64,000 nt of DNA from Rhodanobacter sp. OK091 (GTDB lineage Bacteria; Pseudomonadota; Gammaproteobacteria; Xanthomonadales; Rhodanobacteraceae). The stretch is from NCBI RefSeq assembly GCF_900142825.1, contig NZ_FRCH01000001.1:930001-994000 (forward strand), in the 5' to 3' direction. Below the pieces are notes generated by a model. It was not told the DNA's origin. It did not search any database and was given only the letters and a program-made list of their open reading frames with translations. The position numbers and the translations under genes are program-made. How positions within the stretch are numbered: the stretch's first letter is position 1; every line of letters begins with the position of its first letter. Shown here in pieces: positions 20,012 through 28,892 of the stretch.

Positions 20012-20509
20012 ATGCCAGTTTCGATCTACTCCGATCGACGGTTCGCGTCACCAGCTCGCACACGTTTGTGTCGGGCCTGGATCGAACCGTGCGTAGAACC
20101 GCGCGCGCAGGGTTTCACCTTGATCGAGCTGATGATCACGGTGGCGGTCATCGCCATCCTTGCTGCGATCGCCGTACCCAGCTACTACCAATACATCTTG
20201 CGCTCCAACCGCTCGGCGGCCGAGAGCGTGATGCAAGAAATCGCCAGCGCGCAGGAGCGCTACGTGGTCGACAGCCGGCAGTTCGCCGGCGCCCTGACCA
20301 CGCTAGGCTACAACGTGCCGAACACGGTGTCGCCCAGCTACAGCGTTTCATTGGTGGCTACCGCGGCCTCCGTCTCCGGCGGCACGCCGCCGAGCTACAC
20401 CATCACCGCCAAGCCGATAAACGGCCAGACCCGCGACACGACCTGCGGCACGCTCACCCTCTTTGGGGACGGCACCAAGTTGCCCAACGCAACGAACTGC
20501 TGGAAATGA
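20012..20509 (+). CDS. pilE: Type IV pilin PilE-like
   Basis: A type IV pilin subunit exported to the inner membrane, processed by PilD and built into the pilus. The prepilin motif is RAQG/FTLIELMITVAVIAIL, with Glu5 present. It is followed by PSYYQYILRSNRSAAES, typical of PilE. The C-terminal disulfide loop cysteines are in TTCGTLT and ATNCWK. The leader of 34 residues before cleavage is unusually long, but ATG 20012 has an excellent AGGGGGG ribosome site. It heads an operon with the minor pilins, whereas pilE often ends such operons. The protein has 165 residues before processing. Confidence 0.88.
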   Translation: MPVSIYSDRRFASPARTRLCRAWIEPCVEPRAQGFTLIELMITVAVIAILAAIAVPSYYQYILRSNRSAAESVMQEIASAQERYVVDSRQFAGALTTLGYNVPNTVSPSYSVSLVATAASVSGGTPPSYTITAKPINGQTRDTTCGTLTLFGDGTKLPNATNCWK

Positions 20510-20512
20510 GCC

Positions 20513-20986
20513 ATGCGCACATCACGTAGCCACGGCTTCACGCTGATCGAGATGCTGGTCACCCTGGCCGTATTCGCTGTGCTGTTGATGATCGCGATCC
20601 CCTCGATGCGGCCGTTCCTGCAGTCGCAAGGCGTCAAGAACGCCTCGATGGACATCAGCTCCACCGTGGCGCTGGCGCGCAGCGAGGCGATCAAGCGCAA
20701 CGCCACGGTCGACGTGACGGCCAACAACGCCACCGACTGGAGCCAGGGCTGGGTGGTCAGCCAGACCACCCCCGCCTCTACCATCCGCAAGCAGGCTGCC
20801 CTCGGCAATATCGTCATCACACCGTCCAGCGGGAGCTTCAGCTTCGACAGCAACGGCCGGATGACTACCACGGGCTCCACGTTCACGATCTCGCCCCTCG
20901 ACAAGACCGGCTCGCAGCCGCTCTGCCTCACCGTCACGGTGGGCGCCACCGGCCGCGTCGAGTCCACCAAGGTCACCTGCACATGA
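20513..20986 (+). CDS. Minor pseudopilin FimT/FimU (GspH-like)
   Basis: A 157-residue prepilin with the cleavage motif SHG/FTLIEMLVTLAVFAVLLMIA and Glu5. The C-terminal half is beta-rich with two cysteines (PLCLTVTV and KVTCT), matching the GspH/FimT fold of pilus tip-initiating minor pilins. It starts 3 bases after pilE and overlaps pilV by 4 bases (ATGA). It probably primes pilus assembly with PilV, PilW, PilX and PilY1. Confidence 0.88.
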   Translation: MRTSRSHGFTLIEMLVTLAVFAVLLMIAIPSMRPFLQSQGVKNASMDISSTVALARSEAIKRNATVDVTANNATDWSQGWVVSQTTPASTIRKQAALGNIVITPSSGSFSFDSNGRMTTTGSTFTISPLDKTGSQPLCLTVTVGATGRVESTKVTCT

Positions 20987-21555
20987 AAAACCAGACCGGC
21001 ATGATGCTCATCGAGGCGTTGGTGTCGCTGGTCATCGCGGCCATCGCCCTGCTCGGCACCGTCACTCTGATGGCGAAGTCCACGCGCGGCGAGATGGAGT
21101 CGTACCAGCGGGTGCAGGCGTTGACCCTGGTGCAGGACATGGTTTCGCGCATCAACGCCAATCGGCAGGTCGCCTCGTGCTATTCGGTTGGCACCAGCAT
21201 AACCAACCCCACCGGGCCCACCGGTTACAGCACGACCAGCGCCCCAACTCCCTGCACCGCGGGCTCGTCGATCCAGAACACCACCGTCGCTTCCGACCTC
21301 ACCGCGTGGCAAAACGCCCTGCTCGGTTCCAGCGAAGCCTCCGGCAGCAACAAGGTCGGCGCCATGATCGGCGCCGTCGGCTGCATTACCCAGATCGACC
21401 CAACCAATCAGATCTATCAGGTCAGCGTTGCCTGGCAGGGCCTGATGTCCACGGCCACGCCAAAGTTGCTGTGCGGGAGTGGAACGCTCGGCAACAACAA
21501 CCTGCGGCGCGTGATCAGCGTCCAAGTCCAGATCGCCAACCTCACGACGACATGA
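20983..21555 (+). CDS. pilV: Minor pilin PilV
   Basis: A 190-residue minor pilin. It has a short leader and the motif QTG/MMLIEALVSLVIAAIALLG, with Met at position +1 rather than Phe, as in other PilV proteins. QALTLVQDMVSRINANRQ is the recognisable PilV helix. It overlaps fimT upstream and pilW downstream by four bases each, showing translational coupling along the operon. Confidence 0.88.
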   Translation: MKNQTGMMLIEALVSLVIAAIALLGTVTLMAKSTRGEMESYQRVQALTLVQDMVSRINANRQVASCYSVGTSITNPTGPTGYSTTSAPTPCTAGSSIQNTTVASDLTAWQNALLGSSEASGSNKVGAMIGAVGCITQIDPTNQIYQVSVAWQGLMSTATPKLLCGSGTLGNNNLRRVISVQVQIANLTTT

Positions 21556-22682
21556 TGACTCCTCGCGCCCACGGCCAGCCCCTGTCACATGGCCGCCACC
21601 AGGCGGGCATGTCCCTGATCGAGCTGATGATCGCCGTCGCCATCGGCCTGGCGCTGCTGGCCGGGCTCAGTTCGCTGTACGTCTCCACCAGCAAGGCACG
21701 TGCGGAGTTCAACAAGACTTCCGAGCAGGTCGAGAACGGCCGCTTCGCTTTGCAGTCCATCAGGCGCGACATCGAGATGGCCGGCTTCTACGGCCGCTCC
21801 AGCCTGCCGGTCGCCACTACCAGCTATGCCCTGTCGGATCCCTGCGCCACGACGCCGGCGTCGATGGGTTTCAGTACCAGTCCCACACTCACCGTCCCGC
21901 TCCCGGTTTACGGGCCTGCGCTGGCCAGCGCCGCTCCCGCATGCGTGCCAGCCACCCTTGCGACCACTCTCCCGAACATGAAAGCCGGTGCAGAAGTCCT
22001 CACCGTCAGCTACGTCGCCGGCAGCACCACCATCACGCCTGACGGCACCAATTACTACCTGCAGCGATCCAGTTGCGAAACCGATAGCGTACCGATGGTC
22101 TATAGCAAGACCGCCGGCGACTTCACTCTGCTCACCAAGGCGCCTATTGCCGGTAACGCCTGCAGCACCACCGGCACCAAGGCCGAGCTGCGCCAATACA
22201 TCCTGCGCAGCTACTACGTAGCCACCTGCGATGTGTGCAGCGGCACCAGCCCCGACACCACGCCGACGCTGAAGGTGGCCGAGTTCGTGAACGGCACGAT
22301 CCAGACACCCACCTCGCTGGTCGCCGGCATCGAGGACGTGCACTACAGCTACGGCGAAGACCTTGACAACAACGGCTCGCCGGACTGCTACGTCGACAAT
22401 CCGTCCGACATCAGCGCCGTACCGGCGGCCTGCACGGCGGCGGCTACAGCCGCTTCTTACACATGGACTGCGTCAGCTACCGCCAATTGGGCCAACGTCA
22501 CCGCCGTGCGCGTCAACCTGCTTTCGCGCAATCTCGACAACACGGCCAGTTGGACCGACACCCGCACCTACGACCTGGGCCGCTCCGCGGTGAACGGCCC
22601 GTACAACGACCACTACAAGCGGCACGTCTACGGTACCGCCGCACGCATCTGGAACACCGGTGGCCTGAGGGAGAACCAGTAA
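21552..22682 (+). CDS. pilW: Minor pilin PilW
   Basis: A 376-residue minor pilin with the prepilin motif HQAG/MSLIELMIAVAIGLALLAG. The PilW segment QVENGRFALQSIRRDIEMAGFYG follows, then a long beta-rich domain with several cysteine pairs. The second of two tandem ATG codons is also possible. It overlaps pilV (ATGA), and its TAA stop shares one base with the pilX start. PilW belongs to the pilus tip complex. Confidence 0.9.
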   Translation: MMTPRAHGQPLSHGRHQAGMSLIELMIAVAIGLALLAGLSSLYVSTSKARAEFNKTSEQVENGRFALQSIRRDIEMAGFYGRSSLPVATTSYALSDPCATTPASMGFSTSPTLTVPLPVYGPALASAAPACVPATLATTLPNMKAGAEVLTVSYVAGSTTITPDGTNYYLQRSSCETDSVPMVYSKTAGDFTLLTKAPIAGNACSTTGTKAELRQYILRSYYVATCDVCSGTSPDTTPTLKVAEFVNGTIQTPTSLVAGIEDVHYSYGEDLDNNGSPDCYVDNPSDISAVPAACTAAATAASYTWTASATANWANVTAVRVNLLSRNLDNTASWTDTRTYDLGRSAVNGPYNDHYKRHVYGTAARIWNTGGLRENQ

Positions 22683-23236
22683 TGAAGACCTCGCCGTCTC
22701 GCGCCTCACAACGCGGCTTCACCCTCGTGATGACGCTGATCTTCCTGATCATCTTCATGCTGTTCGCCATTTCCATGGTCAGCTCGAGCATGATCAATAC
22801 CAAGGTCGCGGCCAACCAGCAGTACCGGCTGGAAGCCGGCACCGTGGCGCAACAAGGCATCGAGCAGGTGATGAGCCAGCCGTTCATCCGGGTGCCGATC
22901 ACCACCACCACCTTCGTGAAGGTCGACGTCAACGGCGACGGCAAGGCGGACTTCACCGCACAGGTCGCGCCTCCCGTCTGCCTCGACAGCAAGGTGATCC
23001 CGAACGCGGTACTGCCGAAGGGCGACGTGTGCAGGACACCCAACAACCCCAACGGCAACCTGATCCTGCCCGGTCCGGCTTCCTCGACATCCCCGACGCC
23101 GGCGGCACCCTCGATGTGCTCCGCGACGCAGTGGGACATCCAGTCTGCCGTCACCGATCCGAACAACACCGCCGTTGCGGTCACCGTGCATCAGGGCGCC
23201 GCCGTGCAGGTGCCGATCGGCACGGCCTGCCCCTAA
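22682..23236 (+). CDS. pilX: Minor pilin PilX
   Basis: A 184-residue minor pilin with SQRG/FTLVMTLIFLIIFMLFAI. It lacks Glu5 (Val-Met instead), as is usual for PilX. The PilX_N segment NTKVAANQQYRLEAGTVAQQ follows. A stretch DVNGDGKADF resembles a calcium-binding loop. The C-terminal part is Pro/Ser-rich with paired cysteines. It is followed 34 bases later by pilY1 with a GGAGG ribosome site. Confidence 0.86.
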   Translation: MKTSPSRASQRGFTLVMTLIFLIIFMLFAISMVSSSMINTKVAANQQYRLEAGTVAQQGIEQVMSQPFIRVPITTTTFVKVDVNGDGKADFTAQVAPPVCLDSKVIPNAVLPKGDVCRTPNNPNGNLILPGPASSTSPTPAAPSMCSATQWDIQSAVTDPNNTAVAVTVHQGAAVQVPIGTACP

Positions 23237-23270
23237 TTAACCTCGCATCCGTTCCTGCGGAGGAATCGTC

Positions 23271-26200
23271 ATGCCACACGCGCGCATTATCTTGAACCAC
23301 CGGCTGCGTATCTTCGTCCTGATCGCTGCGGCCCTGGTACTGCCGGGCGTGGCTTGCGGCGAGGATATCGACCTGTATACCGCGCCGGGCAGCGGCGGCC
23401 AGCCAAACGTGATTCTCCTGCTGGACAGCTCCAGCGCATGGAACGGTGCCGTGGGATTCAGCTGCCCCAGCCCAGGTTCAGGCGCGGTTTCTTCCAACAA
23501 TGCAGGCACGGATGCCGGTTTTGAACAGTGTGCCCTCTATAACGCGCTTACTGTCTTGGGCACCAACGCGCAGCTGGCCGGCAACATCAACGTGGGCCTG
23601 ATGCGTTGGGACAAACAAAAGGACGGAATAACGGATACCGGCGCGACCTACAGTGGCAATGGCGGTTATTTCAAGTTTCCGCAGCCGCAGGCGGCACTGC
23701 TTCCTGTCATTGGCGATCCGTCCGGGTCCACCACCTCGCCGGGTGCCGTCAATCTCAGCAACTTGCTGACCATCATCAAGGGAATCGACCGCACGGCGGA
23801 TGGTGCAAACAGCCCGAACACCGGCGGCGCCATGCAGGAGGTATGGGCGTACTACACGCGCAATAAGGGTCTGTCAGGCAACGACTACTCGTCACTAGCC
23901 AAGCTCAACGCCTGCCAGAAGAATTTCGTGATCTACATCGCGAACGCCATGAACAATGGCGACCCCAACCAGACCGCCAATATCTGGCAGACCGCGCTCG
24001 TAAATGCCAGCAAGCTTTATACATTTCCAAATTTTGATCCAAATGCGATTGTCCCTGTCTCCCCGCTTTCCAAGTATCAAGGCAAGGGTGGCGGCCCCGA
24101 ATGGGCCCGCTACATGGACAACATCGATCTTTCCTCCGGTACCAGCAGCACCCCGCAGAACATCATCACCTATACGATCGCAGTGACCGACGGCAAAAAC
24201 CCCGAATATGTGAACTATGTTCAGACCATGGCCGCCAACGGCGGAGGCAAATCCTTTGTAATCAACATCAACGACGCGAATGCACTGGAGGCGCTGATCA
24301 AGGATCTGACAGGCATATTCAATGAAGTGCAGGCGACCAACAGCGTGTTCGCCTCGGTGAGCTTGCCAGTCAGCGTGAACGCCCAAGGCACCTCACTGAA
24401 CCAGGTGTACGTCGGCATGTTCCGCCCGGATGCCACCACGGCCCAGCGCTGGGCAGGCAATCTCAAGCAGTACCAGCTCGGCTTTGATGCCAACCTGAAC
24501 GTCCAGCTCGAAGACTCGCTGGGCAATGCGGCGATCACCAACTCCCAAACCGGCTTCATCACGCCCAATGCGCTCAGCTACTGGACGGCGGATCACCAGG
24601 CCGGCACCCTGCGCGATGGTCCAGTCACCCTCAGCAGCAGTGGCTACTACAACGCCGGCACCATCGTCCCCAACTGGCCCAGCCTCACCACCGCCACCGC
24701 CACCACTCCCACCGGCTTCTGGGTCAATCTTCAGCCGGCCGCTGTTCAAGGCGCTGGCGGCACATTTGACGTCCCCGACGGCCAGATCGTCGACAAGGGC
24801 GGCGTCGCCGAGATGATACGCGCGGATTACCTCACCGATGCGGCTCAGGCGAACCGCGTGATCTATACCTGCCCCACAGCTGGCTGCACCGTCAATGCCG
24901 CACTGTCCACCAAATTCGATGCAGCCACACTGGGCAGCAGCACAGCTTTCAACATCTCTTCGACCGCTTCTTACACTGCTCAGGATTTGATCAACTGGGT
25001 CCGCGGCAAGGACAACATCACCACCGGCACCGGCGTCGAGAACCCGAAAGGGCCGGGTGGATCGGTCACCGTGCGCCCGTCCATCCATGGCGACGTGCTG
25101 CACTCGCGACCGGCGGTGGTCAATTACGGTGGTTCCGTCGGCATCGTGGCGTTCTACGGTTCCAACGACGGTTTCTTCCGTGCCGTCAACGGCAATCAGG
25201 ATGCCACGTTCACCACCGTCACCCCTGCGCCCGCCGGCGCCATCAACATTACCAACACTACAAGCTACGTGCGTCCTGGCAGTGAATTGTGGTCGTTCAT
25301 CGCTCCTCAATTTTTCAGTAAGCTCAAGGATTTGCACGATAATACCCCCCAGCTCACGCTGGGCGCTGCCAGCAGCAAGAAGGACTACTTCTTCGATGGC
25401 ACCACCACGGTCTACCAGAATCTGCGCACCACCCCCGCGACGACCTATATCTACGTCACGGCGCGGCGTGGCGGTCGCCTGATTTACGCGTTCGACGTAA
25501 GCGACCCGACCCTACCGAAATTCCTGTGGAGCAGGACCAACGCCGACATCCCCGTACTCGGCCAGACCTGGTCGCAGCCCAAGCTGGCCCTGGTCAAGGG
25601 CAACACGAATCCGGTGGTCATCATGGGCGGTGGCTATGACACGAACGAGGACACCGATCCGGCAACCGTTCCCGATACCATGGGGAACGCGATCGTGGTG
25701 CTGGACGCCTTCACTGGCAACACGGTGTGGACCGCCTGCCCGTCCGGCTGCACCACGGCAGTTTCCGCTATGACTTATGCGATCCCTGCCGACATCACGC
25801 TGCTGGATAGCGATGGCGATGCCAAGACCGACCGCCTTTACGCCGCTGATCTGGGCGGCAATATCTGGCGTGCCGACATCGATGGTGCCACTCCGTCGAC
25901 GGACTGGAAGGTGACCCAGATCGCCAAACTCAGTAGCACTGGCAACGGCACCGGTGCCAGCTGCGCCAGCACCCCCACCGGTGCCCGCAAGTTTTTCTAT
26001 CCGCCCGACGTCACACAGACCGGCAATTTCGACGCGGTGGTGGCCGCCAGCGGCGATCGCGAGCATCCCCTGCTGGTGAACGCATCCTCCTGTGTGGTCA
26101 ACCGTTTCTACATGCTGAAGGACACCAGCACCGGCAAGAGCGTGCCCAGTACCTGGACCACAATCACCGAATCCATGCTCACCGACGAAACCGGTGCTCT

Positions 26201-26648
26201 CACAGGAGGAACACCCTATCCCTCCACCAGCACCACGCAGGGCTTCTTTATCAACCTCGGGGCTGGCGAAAAGGCCGTGAATGCGCCGCTGACGGTGGCG
26301 GGCTATACCTACTTCGGCACCAATACACCCACTCCCGCGAGCTCACTCGTATGTTCCGCGAACCTGGGTATCGCACGCGGCTACGCGATCAACTTCCTGA
26401 CCGGCGCAGGTCTGAACAACAAGGGCTACATCACCTTCGACGGTGGCGGCATGCCGCCCTCGCCGGTATTCGGCTTGGTCGAAGTTACTACCAGCAGCGG
26501 CGTGTACACCCCGGTGCTCATCGGCGGCGGCAACCAGACCGGACTGAACGGCGGCAACAACTCCTCGTCGCTGGGCGCCAACAAGGTCACCCCGCCCAAC
26601 ACCGGCAAGCGCAAACGTACCTACTGGTTCACCGAAGGCCTGAAATAG
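23271..26648 (+). CDS. pilY1: Type IV pilus tip adhesin / biogenesis factor PilY1
   Basis: A 1125-residue exported protein of the PilC/PilY1 family, which sits at the pilus tip and regulates extension and adhesion. It has a signal peptide (cleavage near VACG), then a von Willebrand A-like domain starting NVILLLDSS. The metal motif reads DSSSA rather than DxSxS. The C-terminal half is the PilC beta-propeller (RPSIHGDVLHSRPAVVNYGG). It has a calcium loop DSDGDAKTD followed by RLYAADLGGNIWRAD near residue 855. The ribosome site GCGGAGGAA precedes ATG 23271. It closes the minor pilin operon. Confidence 0.92.
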   Translation: MPHARIILNHRLRIFVLIAAALVLPGVACGEDIDLYTAPGSGGQPNVILLLDSSSAWNGAVGFSCPSPGSGAVSSNNAGTDAGFEQCALYNALTVLGTNAQLAGNINVGLMRWDKQKDGITDTGATYSGNGGYFKFPQPQAALLPVIGDPSGSTTSPGAVNLSNLLTIIKGIDRTADGANSPNTGGAMQEVWAYYTRNKGLSGNDYSSLAKLNACQKNFVIYIANAMNNGDPNQTANIWQTALVNASKLYTFPNFDPNAIVPVSPLSKYQGKGGGPEWARYMDNIDLSSGTSSTPQNIITYTIAVTDGKNPEYVNYVQTMAANGGGKSFVININDANALEALIKDLTGIFNEVQATNSVFASVSLPVSVNAQGTSLNQVYVGMFRPDATTAQRWAGNLKQYQLGFDANLNVQLEDSLGNAAITNSQTGFITPNALSYWTADHQAGTLRDGPVTLSSSGYYNAGTIVPNWPSLTTATATTPTGFWVNLQPAAVQGAGGTFDVPDGQIVDKGGVAEMIRADYLTDAAQANRVIYTCPTAGCTVNAALSTKFDAATLGSSTAFNISSTASYTAQDLINWVRGKDNITTGTGVENPKGPGGSVTVRPSIHGDVLHSRPAVVNYGGSVGIVAFYGSNDGFFRAVNGNQDATFTTVTPAPAGAINITNTTSYVRPGSELWSFIAPQFFSKLKDLHDNTPQLTLGAASSKKDYFFDGTTTVYQNLRTTPATTYIYVTARRGGRLIYAFDVSDPTLPKFLWSRTNADIPVLGQTWSQPKLALVKGNTNPVVIMGGGYDTNEDTDPATVPDTMGNAIVVLDAFTGNTVWTACPSGCTTAVSAMTYAIPADITLLDSDGDAKTDRLYAADLGGNIWRADIDGATPSTDWKVTQIAKLSSTGNGTGASCASTPTGARKFFYPPDVTQTGNFDAVVAASGDREHPLLVNASSCVVNRFYMLKDTSTGKSVPSTWTTITESMLTDETGALTGGTPYPSTSTTQGFFINLGAGEKAVNAPLTVAGYTYFGTNTPTPASSLVCSANLGIARGYAINFLTGAGLNNKGYITFDGGGMPPSPVFGLVEVTTSSGVYTPVLIGGGNQTGLNGGNNSSSLGANKVTPPNTGKRKRTYWFTEGLK

Positions 26649-26676
26649 GCATTAGCCAAGACCCAAAGACCCGGCG

Positions 26677-26698
26677 GGCGCGGCCGTCAAGCCGCGCC
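26677..26698 (+). terminator. Hairpin after pilY1
   Basis: A perfect 8-bp stem GGCGCGGC/GCCGCGCC with loop CGTCAA lies 28 bases after the pilY1 stop. There is no T-tract, so it is only a weak terminator candidate or an mRNA 3'-end stabiliser. Confidence 0.3.
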
Positions 26699-26840
26699 TG
26701 CGCCACGGCCAACGGCGAGGCGGATCATTGGCGATGGCCGCTGCTCCCTCCACGACCGATCCGATGGCGGTGCCTGGCGGCTATTCGAAACCGCAACGGA
26801 CGTGGGCAGCGACCATCCCGCGCCAAGCGGTGAATCCACC

Positions 26841-26858
26841 ATCAGCCATATGGCTGAT
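26841..26858. promoter_or_regulatory. Perfect 18-bp palindrome, possible operator
   Basis: ATCAGCCATATGGCTGAT is a perfect dyad 99 bases before the kinase ATG and 50 bases before a possible -10. Size and symmetry suit a dimeric regulator, but no regulator is known for it. Confidence 0.35.
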
Positions 26859-26957
26859 CGCCGACCCGGGTACCGTGTTTGCCGGCTCCCGTTCACCGCT
26901 TTTCGCGCTAGGCTCAGGCTGACGGCACGCGGGGTTGCCGTAGGGGCGCAAGCAGTG

Positions 26958-28874
26958 ATGGACAGCAGGACACACAGCTTCTCGGTACGCCTGTGGCGAC
27001 GCGCGTCGCTGATGCAGCGGCTGGGCTTCATCGCGTTGGCGCCCACCTTGATCACGGCCACGCTGCTGGTGACCATCCTGACCCGCCACCAGCTGGCGAC
27101 CCTGCATGTGATGGCACAGTCCACCGCGGACGCCATCGCAACCCAGGCCGCATCGATCTCCACCGATCCGCTGCGCAACCTGCAGCGTCGCGAACTGGTA
27201 CGCATCGCGCAATCGACAGGCGGATTGCCGCACGTGGCCCATGTGCAGATTCGCGCGGCCGATGGCGAGATCCTGGCCGACGATCGTGACGCCAGCAAAA
27301 CGCAGATGCAGGACAACCTCACCGTGGTGCACGATGTGGTCGATCGGGATCAGCCGCTGCATCCGACGCTGGGCTCGGTGCTGGTGGAGGTGAACTTGAG
27401 CGAGGCCATTGCGGCGCAGCGGTCCAGCCTGCGCATTGCGATCCTCACGCTGGTAGTGAGCCTGCTTGTCGCGGGGGTGATTGGCTGGCGGGCGGCACAT
27501 TGGATAGGCGCACCTCTGCGACACTTGGCCCGTGCCGTGCATCAGCTCGGCCGCAGCGATGATCAGGTCGAGGTGGAGATCACCGACCAGACCGAGATCG
27601 GCGAATTGCAACGAGGTTTCAACAGTGCCGCCGCCGCATTGTTCGACATGCATCGGAGCATGGAGAGCGAAATCGAACACGCCACGCTCGAGCTGGCCCA
27701 CAAGAACGCCGCGCTGGAAGCCGCCAGCGTGGCCAAGGCGCGCTTTCTCGCCGCCGCATCGCATGACTTGCGGCAACCGCTGTACGCATTGACCCTGTTC
27801 TCCTCCGCCCTGGCAGTGGAGGAACACGATCCGGTGCGGCTGGATCGCATCGCGCACATCCAGGAATGCGTGCAGGCACTCGATCACCTGTTCAGTGAAC
27901 TGCTCGACCTGTCGCGGCTGGAAACCGGCGCGATGCAGGTCGAGATCAGCGAGTTCCCGCTCGATCAGGTCTTCGATGAAGTCAGCCGGAACTTCCGCAT
28001 GATCGCCGAACAGCACAACCTTCGGCTCATCGTGCGAACAACCCGCCAATGGGTGCGCTGCGATCACAGCATGCTCGCACGCATACTCAACAACCTGGTC
28101 AGCAATGCCTTGCGCTACACCAAGGAAGGTGGTGTGCTGGTCGGCGCGCGCCGTGGACCTGCCGGTACCTTGAGGGTCGACGTATGGGATACCGGCGTAG
28201 GCATCGACACCGAACATCAGGTGCGCATCTTCGACGAGTTCTATCGAGTCGAACAACATGCCGGGCATGATTACGACGACGGCCAGCGCCGCGGACTCGG
28301 CCTGGGCCTGGCCACCGTGCAACGACTGACCGATCTGCTCGATATCCGGATGCAGCTCAAATCACGTCCGCGCCGCGGCAGCGTGTTCAGCTTCCTGTTG
28401 CCCATGGTGCCGCCGCAACAGGTCTTCGACCAGAGAACCGAAGATCCGCCACTGGATGTTTCGGGCATGCGTGTGCTGGTGATCGATGACGAACCCGCGA
28501 TCCTGTCCGGCATCCGTTACCTGCTGAAGAGCTGGGGCTGCGAAGTGGCCGTGGCCGAGGATCGTGCGCAGGCCCTCGAAGCCGCCAATGAATGGGTGCT
28601 GCCGCCGGACATCGTGATCTCCGACCTGCGCCTGCGCGAGGGCGAGAGCGGACTGGATGTGCTGGCTGCGCTCGATCACTACTATTACCGGGACAAGGAA
28701 GCGAACATGGACGAACGGCCTTTCGCGCGTCTTCTGATCACCGGGGAAACCCGCAGCGACCGCCTGCGCGAAATCATGGCCGCGAAGATCACGGTGTTGT
28801 ACAAACCGGTATCGCCGGAGCAGCTGCGTGAAGCCATGATGGCCGTCTGGACGTCCGCGCGCAGCCTGGCCTGA
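26958..28874 (+). CDS. Hybrid sensor histidine kinase with C-terminal receiver domain
   Basis: A 638-residue inner-membrane hybrid kinase. Two transmembrane helices (FIALAPTLITATLLVTIL and ILTLVVSLLVAGVIGW) enclose a periplasmic sensor of about 110 residues. A HAMP domain follows, then the HisKA box ASHDLRQPLYALTL with the phospho-His near residue 267. The HATPase boxes are NLVSNALRYT, DTGVGI and GLGLGLATV. A receiver domain starts VLVIDDEP near residue 505, with the acceptor Asp in VISDLRLRE. ATG 26958 is chosen because the upstream frame is poor. SHDLRQPL kinases of this type often partner with LuxR-type regulators. The adjacent pilus operon may be a target, but nothing in the sequence proves it. 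Confidence 0.9.
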   Translation: MDSRTHSFSVRLWRRASLMQRLGFIALAPTLITATLLVTILTRHQLATLHVMAQSTADAIATQAASISTDPLRNLQRRELVRIAQSTGGLPHVAHVQIRAADGEILADDRDASKTQMQDNLTVVHDVVDRDQPLHPTLGSVLVEVNLSEAIAAQRSSLRIAILTLVVSLLVAGVIGWRAAHWIGAPLRHLARAVHQLGRSDDQVEVEITDQTEIGELQRGFNSAAAALFDMHRSMESEIEHATLELAHKNAALEAASVAKARFLAAASHDLRQPLYALTLFSSALAVEEHDPVRLDRIAHIQECVQALDHLFSELLDLSRLETGAMQVEISEFPLDQVFDEVSRNFRMIAEQHNLRLIVRTTRQWVRCDHSMLARILNNLVSNALRYTKEGGVLVGARRGPAGTLRVDVWDTGVGIDTEHQVRIFDEFYRVEQHAGHDYDDGQRRGLGLGLATVQRLTDLLDIRMQLKSRPRRGSVFSFLLPMVPPQQVFDQRTEDPPLDVSGMRVLVIDDEPAILSGIRYLLKSWGCEVAVAEDRAQALEAANEWVLPPDIVISDLRLREGESGLDVLAALDHYYYRDKEANMDERPFARLLITGETRSDRLREIMAAKITVLYKPVSPEQLREAMMAVWTSARSLA

Positions 28875-28892
28875 GAGAGATTCGCGGCAACA

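Larger units (their letters stand above)
26649..26957. other. 309-bp gap between pilY1 and the hybrid kinase
   Basis: It contains no supported gene. Two structures are visible: a GC hairpin at 26677-26698 just after pilY1, and a perfect 18-base palindrome at 26841-26858. A TAGGCT hexamer at 26909-26914, 44 bases before the kinase ATG, could be a -10 element. Confidence 0.55.
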
